Shown: positions 53,968-63,721, numbered from the stretch's first letter. The stretch is 64,000 nt of DNA from an uncultured Clostridia bacterium (GCA_930990975.1 CAKNRR010000001.1:73756-137755); one strand, 5' to 3'. The notes: a model not told the origin generated them from the sequence alone. Made by a program: numbers and translations.

Positions 53968-54722
53968 AATTTCCCTCCGCAATTTTTTTCTTTTGCAAGT
54001 TTTAGCGTTTTTAAAATTTTTATTTCTTTTTCTTTATTATTAAAAGCATTGTAATAGGCTTTATCTTTTTGTTTTATAACAGTCATATGTTTTTTATTAA
54101 ACAATCTTAAATAGAAGAAAAGATATATTCCGATAGCGATTGTGATGATTCCAACAACAACGCCCATTATTGTATTGTAAAGAATAACTTGTTCTGTTGA
54201 ATTTGAAAGTCCAAGAAGTGCAACCTGAGTAAGAACCAATGAGGATAGGGCAGAAGAGAGATTGATGAATTTTAGACCTATTAAAAGTAAATCTTTTGAT
54301 TTCCATGATTTTATAAGTCCTCTTAATGAGAAGAAAATTTCGCAGAAGGCTACTGTAGCAATAGAGATTGATACAATAGTTGAATATTGTTGTTGATAAG
54401 TTTTCAAGAAAATTTCTATGATATAGAATAGATAAACAATGCCAGCGCCGATGATTGCGCTTGCCAGTCTTTTAAAATGCTTTTCCTCTTGAAATTGGTT
54501 TTTTGAGAGTTTTTTGCCATCAAAATATGCGACTTTCGCTAGAGCAATGCAAAGAGTATAAAAACCACTTATACTTAAGAAAAATGAATGTATAAAATAA
54601 GCAAGAACAATTTTCATAAATCCCCATGCAAAATTTGCAAACATGGTTATTTTGTTATGAAGACTTGTTCTGCTTCTATAATTGGAATTTTTGTAATTGA
54701 GTATTTTTTCTTTTATTGTCAT
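53964..54722 (-). CDS. Six-helix membrane protein of unknown function
   Basis: The 252-residue protein has about six hydrophobic segments spread across residues 30-215, in three pairs, and cytoplasmic charged ends. The C-terminus is a lysine-rich helix (NAFNNKEKEIKILKTLKLAKE). The layout and length resemble a family of small clostridial integral membrane proteins without known function. It is translationally coupled to the MBL-fold gene. Confidence 0.65.
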   Translation of the reverse strand: MTIKEKILNYKNSNYRSRTSLHNKITMFANFAWGFMKIVLAYFIHSFFLSISGFYTLCIALAKVAYFDGKKLSKNQFQEEKHFKRLASAIIGAGIVYLFYIIEIFLKTYQQQYSTIVSISIATVAFCEIFFSLRGLIKSWKSKDLLLIGLKFINLSSALSSLVLTQVALLGLSNSTEQVILYNTIMGVVVGIITIAIGIYLFFYLRLFNKKHMTVIKQKDKAYYNAFNNKEKEIKILKTLKLAKEKNCGGKL

Positions 54723-54791
54723 ACTTTTCCTATAGTTTATTCAAAGACATAGAATTTCTTTACCTATTATGTCTTTTCTATTCTATAGATA

Positions 54792-55931
54792 TTATAGCCG
54801 ATTTTCTAAAATTGTCAAAAACATATTTTCCATTTTATCCATACAATCTTCTTGATCATATTTTTTTGATAGCTTTAAATACTCTTTTTTTGATTTTTGT
54901 TTTTCATTTGGGTGTTCAATCCAAAAATCAATCTTTTGTGCTAGGTCTGAAGGATTTTTAGAATCAAACAAGTTGTGCTCTGAAATTGCCAAATTTTTGG
55001 TTGCACTTTTATTCGAGTTTGAAACAATCGGCACAAGCCCACAATTGACGGCTTCAAGACAGGCAATTCCTTCAAGTTCAACTTCTGCAGGATGTACATA
55101 GAGATCGGCATAGTTTATAAGGGAAACCATTTCATCACGAGAAAAATATTTAATAATTGGCATGTTTTCAAGACTATGTTTTGCAAATCCTTCAAGTTTC
55201 TTTTGTAAGGGTCCAACTCCAGCAATGATAAGTTGGATTTGCTTGTTATATTTTGATTGTTTGATGGCTTTCAAAAGTGTAATGTGTGATTTTTCCTTAC
55301 ACAGCCTGCCAGTACTTAATATAATAAATTTGTCTTTAAGTTCTTTTGGTTTATGACAATTTTTGTGAGTCATATATTTGTTGACGCCATTGCTTATGAT
55401 GTAGTGGTTTGTACAACCAACCAAGTTTTCAAATGTTTCACAAATAAATTGTGTTGGGTAGTGGATTGCATCGCAAAATTGATATAAATTGTTATAGAAG
55501 CTTTTATATATTAGCTTGTTGACAATGTCAATATTCATAAGACCTATATGACTTGACACAAGCTCAGCTTGACAATGAAAACCTGCTGTGACAGGTTTGC
55601 CTAATTTTTTTGCAATTTTGCAGGCACATATGCCCACTTGGAAAGGGAGCATAATGTGAACAATATCACAATCTTGAATAGTTTTTGTCATTAACTGCTT
55701 ATTTTTTAATGGAAGAGAAACACCATTTCGGCGAATTATGCTATTTAAAGGTCCTAGGTTTAACTTATCAAGCAAAACAAATCCATCTTGGTCTTCACTA
55801 TCATCATTATCACAACATAAAACTTTGACATTATGTCCCTTGCTTTTTAAATGATTAATAAGATTGTAAGAAGCCATGCTCGTGCCATTATTTTTTTTGC
55901 CCAATATATCACAGACGATAACTATATTCAT
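54792..55931 (-). CDS. Family 4 glycosyltransferase (GT-B fold)
   Basis: The 379-residue protein has the two-domain GT-B layout, beginning MNIVIVCDILGKKNNGTSMASYNL with the N-terminal domain Gly-rich loop and ending in the donor-binding domain with ILSTGRLCKEKSHITLLKAI, IIAGVGPLQKKL, and VHPAEVELEGIACLEAVNCG (the retaining GT4 E-x7-E motif). It resembles glucosyltransferases of lipid or polysaccharide synthesis (diacylglycerol glucosyltransferase-like), but the acceptor is not established. It is transcribed alone on the minus strand. Confidence 0.85.
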   Translation of the reverse strand: MNIVIVCDILGKKNNGTSMASYNLINHLKSKGHNVKVLCCDNDDSEDQDGFVLLDKLNLGPLNSIIRRNGVSLPLKNKQLMTKTIQDCDIVHIMLPFQVGICACKIAKKLGKPVTAGFHCQAELVSSHIGLMNIDIVNKLIYKSFYNNLYQFCDAIHYPTQFICETFENLVGCTNHYIISNGVNKYMTHKNCHKPKELKDKFIILSTGRLCKEKSHITLLKAIKQSKYNKQIQLIIAGVGPLQKKLEGFAKHSLENMPIIKYFSRDEMVSLINYADLYVHPAEVELEGIACLEAVNCGLVPIVSNSNKSATKNLAISEHNLFDSKNPSDLAQKIDFWIEHPNEKQKSKKEYLKLSKKYDQEDCMDKMENMFLTILENRL

Positions 55932-55949
55932 TGAAACTCCTAGGAATAT

Positions 55950-56130
55950 ATTGAGTAAAAAAACTAAAAATATAATAAAAATAATTAAAATATTAATAAT
56001 TATTAAAAAAAATATTTAAATTAATTATTTTTTTATTAAAAATATTAAAATCAATTTTTTTATTATTAAATTATTATTTTTGAAATATTTTAAAAAAATT
56101 AATAAAAAATAAAAATAAAAAATTATTATA
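55950..56130. other. Extremely AT-rich spacer
   Basis: Long alternating A and T tracts with almost no G or C, between divergent genes. No terminator or gene is seen. A promoter for the next gene lies at its end. Confidence 0.6.
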
Positions 56131-56137
56131 AAAGCTA

Positions 56138-56167
56138 TTGCAAAAGAAGTTAAATTTATGGTAAAAT
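56138..56167 (+). promoter_or_regulatory. Promoter of the 56198-58113 gene pair
   Basis: TTGCAA at 56138-56143 and TAAAAT at 56162-56167 are 18 bases apart. Confidence 0.5.
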
Positions 56168-56197
56168 AAAGTATAAGAAACAAAAGAAGGGTGTTTT

Positions 56198-57739
56198 ATG
56201 GGGAAAACAAATCATGTTCATAATAGAAGAGATATGAAGCAAAAAAAGCAATCTACTAAGCAAGGTGTTATTGTAGATAAAAGTGTAGATTCTGAGCTTA
56301 AAAGAGAAGTCGAAGCTTTTTTGACAAATGGGAAACCAGACGCACTTTATAAACTTGCCACAAATTTAGAAAACCTAAATTTGCCTCGACATAATATAAA
56401 ATATATTGTGAAAGAAGCGATAAAGGATAATATAAAGAGATATTCTCCAGAAGCGGATGAACATGGAGTATATGTTAAAAACAGATTGTCAAGCGCTCTT
56501 GCCTCAATAGATGTTGGAAATTTTTCAAATAGACAATGGCAATATGTTCCCTTTATTTTAAAGAATGAGGATTATCAGAAGATTTTGCTTGAAAAGAAAT
56601 ATCCAATTTATATTGAAAAATATGATTATGATGAACCAATATATAAATTCAAAAACAGCATAAAGTTTAAAAATGAAATGAGCACCAAGTTTAAAAAGAT
56701 AAAAAGCTCAAATGACCTTCAATTTTTTATAGGGAAAGATGAGCAAACATTGTTTGCTAAAGTTATATATCAAAGGTTTACTCCAATAAGTTTTAAGTTA
56801 ATAGGTAAAGCGAAGAAAAATTTATCTAGTGAAGAAAATAAAGCAGACCTTATATATAGACCAGATTTATATGAACATAGTTTATCAATTTCATCATATG
56901 TACTGCTTGATGGCGACCCTAAAAAAGCACATATGTACATGAGATATGATGGAGGGGAACATTTACATAAAAACTTATTCCTTGGAAATGATAAACGAGA
57001 GGCAATATTTGGAGCTGAAGCAAAATCACCTCATTTTCATTTTCAAAATGAGGATGACAATTTGATATGTATAAAGAAATTTAGAGATTCAAATAGGCAT
57101 GTTAGATTTAAAACAGGAAGATGTAATGCTATTGATTGTGAACATTTGGTTAACTATTTAGTCAAACTTGAAAATACATCAAACGAAGAAATTGAAAAAC
57201 AATTTTATAGTAATCAACATTACAATATGCCATTTTTAGAAGCAATGTATAAACATAAATCCTTTGCTCCATCTACTATAGAAAATTTACTTGATAATTA
57301 CGGAAAAGATAAGGATGTTAAGGAACAAGAATATTTAAAGTATTTATATGAAAATTTCAAACCAAAGCAATCAATCAATTGCCATAAGTTTAAAAAGCTT
57401 GTAGATTCATTGGAGTTTTTGCAATATATTCATAATCAAAAAGCAAGCACGCAAAATTTAAGCAATCTTAAAGCCTTGACGGAAATTGAAATTCTTTGTG
57501 CAGATGATGTTGTAAATTCTATAAGCAATAGCAAAGAAAAATTTTTAGAAAGCAATTATCAAATGAAGTATTCTATTAATGGATCATATTTGGCAAATGA
57601 TATTGCAATGAATGGAACAACGGAAGTATCCGAGGATAGTGTTGATATAAATTTAGATTCAACTTATTTAGCAGATTTACCATTTCAAGAAGATGGAGAT
57701 GAAATAATGAGTGATATATTTGAACAGGAGAATGAATGA
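56198..57739 (+). CDS. Unrecognised 513-residue protein, coupled to a DUF1828-like gene
   Basis: No signal peptide or membrane segment is seen. The N-terminus is basic (KTNHVHNRRDMKQKKQSTKQ), residues ~40-110 are helical, and residues ~140-330 form a beta-rich region with YMRYDGGEHLHKNLFL and SPHFHFQNEDD, suggesting a His-containing site. The C-terminal part is helical and ends strongly acidic (EDGDEIMSDIFEQENE). The gene overlaps the next by four bases (ATGA), so the two are a unit. I cannot assign a family; a nucleic-acid-related or toxin-like role is only a guess. Confidence 0.5.
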   Translation: MGKTNHVHNRRDMKQKKQSTKQGVIVDKSVDSELKREVEAFLTNGKPDALYKLATNLENLNLPRHNIKYIVKEAIKDNIKRYSPEADEHGVYVKNRLSSALASIDVGNFSNRQWQYVPFILKNEDYQKILLEKKYPIYIEKYDYDEPIYKFKNSIKFKNEMSTKFKKIKSSNDLQFFIGKDEQTLFAKVIYQRFTPISFKLIGKAKKNLSSEENKADLIYRPDLYEHSLSISSYVLLDGDPKKAHMYMRYDGGEHLHKNLFLGNDKREAIFGAEAKSPHFHFQNEDDNLICIKKFRDSNRHVRFKTGRCNAIDCEHLVNYLVKLENTSNEEIEKQFYSNQHYNMPFLEAMYKHKSFAPSTIENLLDNYGKDKDVKEQEYLKYLYENFKPKQSINCHKFKKLVDSLEFLQYIHNQKASTQNLSNLKALTEIEILCADDVVNSISNSKEKFLESNYQMKYSINGSYLANDIAMNGTTEVSEDSVDINLDSTYLADLPFQEDGDEIMSDIFEQENE

Positions 57740-58113
57740 AAAAGTTGGAAGAAATTATAGAAGACCTTGAAAAATATATAGGAAAAGATCATGTTGAGAA
57801 ACGCGGATTAGATAAATATTTTATAAATTCTAATCTAACACTTATAAATGAAATGGAATTGTTGCCAATTTATTTGGTAAGTATAGATGATGAAATTTAT
57901 TTTGCAGACTATGGCAACACATTTGAAAGCCTCAACATTGATTATGAAAAACTTGATAATGCCAAGAAGAAAATAATTCAAAACATTGTAAATAAATATG
58001 ATGTGGAACTTGAGGAAGGGAATTTGCTTTTAAAAGCAGATCAAGAGATGATTTATCTAAGTTACAATATTTTTGTAATGTGTATTTTAGCTATTGAAGC
58101 AATTGTAAATTAA
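57736..58113 (+). CDS. DUF1828-like small protein
   Basis: The 125-residue acidic protein has IYLVSIDDEIYFADYGNTFESL followed by helices with IIQNIVNKYDVELEEGNLLL, resembling DUF1828-type domains (ligand strand then DYGxTxxxL). Such domains occur in phage-derived and island genes, but their function is unknown. It is coupled by ATGA overlap to the preceding gene and may act as its partner or antidote; that is inference. Confidence 0.55.
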   Translation: MKKLEEIIEDLEKYIGKDHVEKRGLDKYFINSNLTLINEMELLPIYLVSIDDEIYFADYGNTFESLNIDYEKLDNAKKKIIQNIVNKYDVELEEGNLLLKADQEMIYLSYNIFVMCILAIEAIVN

Positions 58114-58315
58114 ATTTATGATATTTATTTTGTAATTTTAATTTATAAAGATATAATATAAATAAAGCCATATTGGTAGCTATAAAATGATATTTAAAGT
58201 TTAAAATCATAGTTATGCTAAAAAAAAGATAAAGTTAAGCATATTTATAATAAATGAATTTAAGCAATATTGAAATTGTTAAAAATTGATTAAAAAGCAT
58301 AAAAAAGGAGGATAC

Positions 58316-59269
58316 ATGGAAGACAAGGTAATAGTTGTAGATGATTTGACACAAGACTATGGCCATGGAAGAGGCGTCTTTGATGTATCTTTTTTTGTTA
58401 AAAAGGGCGAAGTTTTTGGTTTTTTAGGACCAAATGGTGCAGGAAAATCAACGACGATAAGACATATTATGGGTTTTTCAAAAGCGCAAAAGGGTGAAAT
58501 AAGAGTTTTTGGAATGGAAACATTTAAAAACTATTATAAGATTTTGGATAATATTGGCTATTTGCCTGGTGAAATAGCTTTGCCTGAAGGGTTGACTGGC
58601 TGGGAATTTATTAAAATGATGTGGAGTTTACGAAAAGTTGAAAATAAAGAAAGACTTGAGTATCTTCTTGACAAATTTCAATTAGTTCCATCAGGCGAAA
58701 TGAAAAAGATGAGTCTTGGTGATAAAAGAAAACTTGCCATTGTTACAGCATTTATGCACGATCCTGATGTTCTTATTTTGGATGAACCGACAAGCGGACT
58801 TGACCCTGTGATGCAACAAAAATTTATTGACTTTATTAAAGAAGAGAAAAAGAGAGGAAAGACAATATTGCTTTCATCTCATATATTCAATGAAGTTGAA
58901 GCAACTTGCGATAGAATTGCAATAATAAAGGATGGAAGAATTGTTTCTCAATTTGAAACAAAGGCGATAACTCACAATGAAAACAAAAATTTTGAAGTTG
59001 TTTTTAAGGATGAAAAAGAATTTGAAGAGGTGCTAGGAAGCTTGCCAAAACTTAGAAAAAACACTCAAAATATCAAGCAAGTTTCTGTAAAAAGTTCTGA
59101 TAGTCAAACGAAAACAATAGTCATAGGTGTTAATGATAAAGATATAAACATTTTGGTTGACCTTTTAAGCAAATATCAGGTTTTATCTTTCAAACAAGTC
59201 AAATTTACTCTTGAAGATTATTTCATGCAATTCTATAAGGAAGATAAGAAATTTGGAGGTGCATTTTAA
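58316..59269 (+). CDS. ABC transporter ATPase (first of two)
   Basis: The 317-residue protein has the full ABC core: Walker A LGPNGAGKSTTIRH, signature MSLGDKRKLAIV, Walker B VLILDEPTSGLDP and H-loop LLSSHIFNEVE. The start at 58316 is chosen because AAAGGAGG lies five bases before it; an upstream in-frame ATG is less likely. The C-terminal ~85 residues are a domain seen in ABC-2 exporters of the drug/peptide type. It overlaps the next ATPase gene by one base. Confidence 0.9.
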   Translation: MEDKVIVVDDLTQDYGHGRGVFDVSFFVKKGEVFGFLGPNGAGKSTTIRHIMGFSKAQKGEIRVFGMETFKNYYKILDNIGYLPGEIALPEGLTGWEFIKMMWSLRKVENKERLEYLLDKFQLVPSGEMKKMSLGDKRKLAIVTAFMHDPDVLILDEPTSGLDPVMQQKFIDFIKEEKKRGKTILLSSHIFNEVEATCDRIAIIKDGRIVSQFETKAITHNENKNFEVVFKDEKEFEEVLGSLPKLRKNTQNIKQVSVKSSDSQTKTIVIGVNDKDINILVDLLSKYQVLSFKQVKFTLEDYFMQFYKEDKKFGGAF

Positions 59270-60426
59270 TGGATGAATTGATTAAAGTTGAACACCTTAC
59301 CAAAGATTATGGAGATGGAAGAGGAATATTTGATTTAAATTTTGTTGTAAAAAAAGGCGAAACATTTGGCTTTGTAGGGACAAATGGTAGCGGAAAGACA
59401 ACAACAATAAGACATATAATGGGCTTTTTAAAACCACAAGAGGGGCAAGTTTCAGTTATGGGACTTGACGCATGGAAAGATTCATGTGAAATTAAAAAAT
59501 ATGTGGAGTATGTTCCAGGCGAAATTGCTTTTCCAGATTTGCGAGATGGAACAACATTTTTAAAAAATCAAGCAGAACTTCTGAAAATAACAGATATGAC
59601 TTATGCAAACTATTTGTGTGAGAAATTGCAGCTTGACACCTCTGCAAATTTAAAGAGAATGAGCAAAGGTATGAAACAAAAGACTGCAATAGTTGCTGCA
59701 TTTATGTCTGACAAAGATATTTTGATTTTGGATGAGCCAAGCACTGGTCTTGACCCACTTATGAGAGAAATTTTCCTAGAACTTTTGGAAGAAGAAAAGA
59801 AAAAAGGAAAGACAATTCTTATGAGCAGTCAAATGTTTGACGAACTTGAACAAGTTTGTGATAGGGTTGCGCTCATATTCAACGGGAAAATCATCGACAT
59901 TGCAGACATGAAAATTTTAAACAATTTGCCATATAGAGAATATAAAGTTGAATTTAAAACAAGAGAAGAATATCTGAAGTTTAAAAAACTTAAATTTGAA
60001 ATTGTAAGAGATCAAGAAAAATACAATCAAGTTACGATAAAAATTGAAAAAACAAAGATAAATCGAATGTTTGAAATTTTAAAAAATTACGATTTAAAAT
60101 TTATGTCAGAGGTAAAATACAATCTTGAAAAACATTTCAAAATGATTTTACAAAAAGAAGATGAACTCTTGCAAGAGAAAAAACGAATAGAGAAACTTGC
60201 AAAAGACCATACTCCAGTTATAAAGAATACATTGGTAAGAAGAATAATAAGCAAAAAGACACAAGAACAGAAGAAAGAACAAAAGAAACTTCATTTGGAA
60301 TTAAAAAATGAAAAATTCTTTAATAAAGATGAATATAAATTCCATAAAAAAGAAGATAAAAAACAAGATCACGAGAATAAAAGGCAGCAAAAAATAAAAG
60401 AGAAAAAAGAAAAGGAGGGGAAATAA
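59269..60426 (+). CDS. ABC transporter ATPase (second of two) with basic tail
   Basis: The 385-residue protein is a close paralogue of the preceding ATPase over ~300 residues: Walker A VGTNGSGKTTTIRH, signature MSKGMKQKTAIV, Walker B ILILDEPSTGLDP, and a divergent H-loop region LMSSQMFDELE in which the H-loop His is Gln. The last ~80 residues are a Lys/Glu-rich helical tail (KKTQEQKKEQKKLHLELKNE) ending at the next gene. The GGAGGGG within its last codons serves as the ribosome binding site for the permease. Confidence 0.9.
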   Translation: MDELIKVEHLTKDYGDGRGIFDLNFVVKKGETFGFVGTNGSGKTTTIRHIMGFLKPQEGQVSVMGLDAWKDSCEIKKYVEYVPGEIAFPDLRDGTTFLKNQAELLKITDMTYANYLCEKLQLDTSANLKRMSKGMKQKTAIVAAFMSDKDILILDEPSTGLDPLMREIFLELLEEEKKKGKTILMSSQMFDELEQVCDRVALIFNGKIIDIADMKILNNLPYREYKVEFKTREEYLKFKKLKFEIVRDQEKYNQVTIKIEKTKINRMFEILKNYDLKFMSEVKYNLEKHFKMILQKEDELLQEKKRIEKLAKDHTPVIKNTLVRRIISKKTQEQKKEQKKLHLELKNEKFFNKDEYKFHKKEDKKQDHENKRQQKIKEKKEKEGK

Positions 60427-62096
60427 TGTTTAGTAAGGCGCTATTTAAACAATCAATGAAAGCTCATTGGGTCAAATGGCTTTCAGTGACCCTTTCAACT
60501 TGCATTATGCTTGCTATTGTTATTATAGTACTTGGGAATCTTGGTATTAATGACATCAGAGATTCGCTTCAAGATGTATTCACTCAAGCAGATCAGGAAT
60601 CAGTGTTAAAAGAAAATGCTGTTGATGGTTATGAGGTATATTTGACCTCAGTTGAACTTGAAGGAACATTGCAAAATGCTGATGAATCAATGCTTAAAAT
60701 GGCTTATCCAGTGTTAATCAATCCATTTAATACAAGGGTTAATGCTTATAAAGAAATGCATGATGGACAAGAGCCAGAAGGCGATGATTTGCAAGCGATA
60801 ATATTGGCTAGTGCAGAAGAAGTTAAGGCGATTATAGGGTCGCTAGGTGGAGAAATTGACATCATAAAAGACATTCCTGAAGATATGCTTTTAGGATTCT
60901 TAGTAGAATTTTATAATGTTTACAATCAAAATCCATTCAGTCAAGATGATGAGCAATTTAAAGATAAATTTGTTTCAGTTATCAAAGATACATACCTGAA
61001 TTTCATCTATACAAATGCGTACAATCAATATATGGAGCAGGAAGGTGCAACAGTAGAAATTGCAGAGTATTCAGCTGCACAGATGAAGACAATCATTACA
61101 AATGCTATGGCATCATATCAAGCCCCTGTTGGTGAATTTGATAGAGAACCATACAAAGCTAAGGCATCTGAAGAAATCAATATGATGATGTATAATGTGG
61201 CTTACCAGACAATCTATGCTCAATCAATTGCAGGTGGCATGACAGAAGAGGAAGCTCAAACTTATTCAGGACAATATGCAGTTGCTTCAAAAGTATTGTC
61301 AAACACAGCAATAAGCACTTATGAGTTGTGGCTTAATGAGCTTAAAGATGTTGAAGATGCAAAGACTCAAGCCAGAGAGTATGCTATTCAAAGCATAACA
61401 GATCAAATTCCAGAAAAGGTTGCAGAAGCTTTAAGCGAACTTGGAAATATGGATATTTATAGCTTTATTATAGGATCTATATTCTATAGAATAGCCGGAC
61501 TGCTTCTTCCAATGGTGTTTGTAATCATGACAGCAAACAGCTTGCTTGCTGGGCAAGTTGATTCAGGTTCAATGGCATATGTACTTTCAACTCCAACAAA
61601 GAGGAGAACGGTTACAGTCACTCAAATGACATATTTGATTTTGGCGTTGTTCTCAATGTTTGCATTGTTGACAGTGACAAGTGTAATTGCAGTTTGGGTA
61701 TCAGGCGGAAATTCGTTTGCAATAAATTATGGGCAAATTTTGCTGTTCAATTTAGGTGCATTCTTGACTATGTTTGCAATTGCTGGATTCTGTTTTATGT
61801 GTTCAGCAGTATTCAACCGCACAAAATATTCGTTGGGAATAGGTGGAGGCCTTACAATATTCTCACTTGTTTGCACAATTCTAGGTTTGTTTGGCTCTTC
61901 AGTAGTTCCATCAGCAATGAGAATTTCTGCAATGAACTTCTTTAACTATTTATCATTCATAACACTCTTTGACACAGTTTCAATAATGAGCGGAGGCCTT
62001 GACTACTTGTGGAAATTTGGAATATTGCTTGGAATAGGAATTGTCACATTTATTATAGGTGTATTCAGATTTGATAAGAAAGATTTGCCATTATAA
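60426..62096 (+). CDS. ABC-2 type permease with large extracellular loop
   Basis: The 556-residue protein has one transmembrane segment near residues 18-40, then a hydrophilic region of ~300 residues (about 45-345) and five or six more segments (from LLLPMVFVIMTANSLLAGQV onward). The SGSMAYVLSTPTKRRTV segment resembles the CHP-type loop of ABC-2 permeases. The large loop, rich in Glu, Gln and Ala, is probably extracellular. It partners the two ATPases, and a terminator follows. The substrate is unknown. Confidence 0.85.
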   Translation: MFSKALFKQSMKAHWVKWLSVTLSTCIMLAIVIIVLGNLGINDIRDSLQDVFTQADQESVLKENAVDGYEVYLTSVELEGTLQNADESMLKMAYPVLINPFNTRVNAYKEMHDGQEPEGDDLQAIILASAEEVKAIIGSLGGEIDIIKDIPEDMLLGFLVEFYNVYNQNPFSQDDEQFKDKFVSVIKDTYLNFIYTNAYNQYMEQEGATVEIAEYSAAQMKTIITNAMASYQAPVGEFDREPYKAKASEEINMMMYNVAYQTIYAQSIAGGMTEEEAQTYSGQYAVASKVLSNTAISTYELWLNELKDVEDAKTQAREYAIQSITDQIPEKVAEALSELGNMDIYSFIIGSIFYRIAGLLLPMVFVIMTANSLLAGQVDSGSMAYVLSTPTKRRTVTVTQMTYLILALFSMFALLTVTSVIAVWVSGGNSFAINYGQILLFNLGAFLTMFAIAGFCFMCSAVFNRTKYSLGIGGGLTIFSLVCTILGLFGSSVVPSAMRISAMNFFNYLSFITLFDTVSIMSGGLDYLWKFGILLGIGIVTFIIGVFRFDKKDLPL

Positions 62097-62108
62097 AAAA
62101 TAACAACA

Positions 62109-62146
62109 AAAAAAGATATAAATAATTTATTTTATATCTTTTTTTA
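62109..62146. terminator. Terminator after the two-ATPase ABC operon
   Basis: AAAAGATATAAA pairs with TTTATATCTTTT over a short AT loop, with a T-run on the plus strand and an A-run that serves the minus strand. Confidence 0.8.
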
Positions 62147-62264
62147 TTTATTTTTAATTAAATGTTAATTTATTAATTTATTTTAATAAATTTTCTACAT
62201 TTTAATTATTTGATTTTTTATCATTTAATTTATTTATTATTTATTATTTTTTTGTGTAATTATT

Positions 62265-63578
62265 TTATGTTTTTTGTTGATTATTCAATTCTTTAATCAG
62301 TTCTTGTAATAATTGCGCGTTTTTCAAAGCTGTCGTTTTGCTGATATGCTCACACATAATCCTGACCTTGCTTTCTGTTCCACTTGCTCTTACAAGAACT
62401 CTGCCTTTGTTGGAAAATTGCTGTTGAATATTTAAAATAGTGCTTGCAAGTTTGTCGCTGTTTAAGATTCTATACTTGTCTATGACCTCAACATTGATAT
62501 TGACTTGAGGGAATTTTTTATACTTAATGAGCTTTGAGATAGGTTGATTTGATTTTTTTATTATATTTGCAAGCAAAAGTCCAGTCAAGACACCATCGCC
62601 AGTTGTGCTGTAAGTTTGGACGATGACATGTCCAGAAGGTTCGCCACCCAATAATATATTTTTATTTTTCATGATTTCAACAACATATTTATCTCCAACA
62701 TCTGCTCGAAGCAGTGTGATTCCTTTTTTAGATAGGGCATTTTCAAGACCTTTGTTTGTCATCGAAGTGCCTACAAGAAATTTGCTTTTGCCTTTGAAAT
62801 GGTTTGCCAGTATATAAAGTATTTCATCTCCGTCAATAAGTTTTCCGTTTTCATCGCAAGCTATGACTCTATCTGCATCGCCATCAAAAGATAATCCTAA
62901 ATTGGCTTTTTCTTCAAGCACCTTTTTTGACATACTTTCAGGATATAAGGCGCCACAGTTCATATTTATGCTAAGTCCATCAGCTTTCGCATTCATCAAA
63001 ATGACTTTGGCATCAAGTTTGCTAAAAACATTTTTTGCGATTTTGTAAGAGGCTCCGTTCCCACAATCCAACACAATTTTAAGCTCATCTAATGAGTCTA
63101 TGTTTTTGATTATGTTTTCTATGTAAAGATTGACTGCTTGTGGTGTAAAGTCATATCTACCAATCTTAGAATATTGGACGCTTACTGGAAGCATAAATTT
63201 TCTTTCAATATCGTTTTCAAGTTCCTGCGAAATCTTATATCCATCACAATCAAAAATTTTTATGCCATTATAGTGGGGCGGGTTATGACTTGCACTTATG
63301 ACAACACCAAAGTCGCAATTCAACAATTTTGTCAAGTACGCAACAGCTGGCGTTGTAGTCACTCCAACATCTATGACGCTTACTCCATTTTGCATAAGGC
63401 CATTTGCAAGTGAAAGGGATAAAATATCTCCAGTGACTCTAGTGTCTTTGCCTATTAAGACCTTTTTATTGTTTGTGCAATGCCTGCTTAAGCTATTTCC
63501 GCATTTGAAAGCAATACTTGGTGTGATTTCTTCGCCGTAGACTCCTCTCAAACCGTCAGTTCCAAAATATGTTCCCAT
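62265..63578 (-). CDS. glmM: Phosphoglucosamine mutase
   Basis: The 437-residue alpha-D-phosphohexomutase has FGTDGLRGVYGEEITP at the start, the catalytic serine in ISASHNPPHYNG (Ser97), the metal-binding loop LSFDGDADRVI, the substrate-specificity GGEPSGHVI and the C-terminal phosphate-binding RASGTESKVRIMCE. It converts glucosamine-6-phosphate to glucosamine-1-phosphate for UDP-GlcNAc synthesis. Its substrate-using partner GlmU lies just upstream on the same strand. GGAG precedes the start. Confidence 0.95.
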   Translation of the reverse strand: MGTYFGTDGLRGVYGEEITPSIAFKCGNSLSRHCTNNKKVLIGKDTRVTGDILSLSLANGLMQNGVSVIDVGVTTTPAVAYLTKLLNCDFGVVISASHNPPHYNGIKIFDCDGYKISQELENDIERKFMLPVSVQYSKIGRYDFTPQAVNLYIENIIKNIDSLDELKIVLDCGNGASYKIAKNVFSKLDAKVILMNAKADGLSINMNCGALYPESMSKKVLEEKANLGLSFDGDADRVIACDENGKLIDGDEILYILANHFKGKSKFLVGTSMTNKGLENALSKKGITLLRADVGDKYVVEIMKNKNILLGGEPSGHVIVQTYSTTGDGVLTGLLLANIIKKSNQPISKLIKYKKFPQVNINVEVIDKYRILNSDKLASTILNIQQQFSNKGRVLVRASGTESKVRIMCEHISKTTALKNAQLLQELIKELNNQQKT

Positions 63579-63607
63579 AAATTACTCCTTTTAATATGAA
63601 AAATTTC

Positions 63608-63635
63608 GAAAACTTAAATTGCAAATTAAGTTTTC
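63608..63635. repeat. 28-base palindrome between glmU and glmM
   Basis: GAAAACTTAA and TTAAGTTTTC flank an eight-base centre that is itself nearly palindromic (ATTGCAAA). No long T-run follows, so an operator or attenuator is as likely as a terminator. Confidence 0.6.
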
Positions 63636-63721
63636 ATAAGGAAAAATGTTGATAAAAAAGTTGGTAGAATTGATAAGAATTATGATAAACAAATTTATCA
63701 TAATAAAACGAGTTTATAAAT

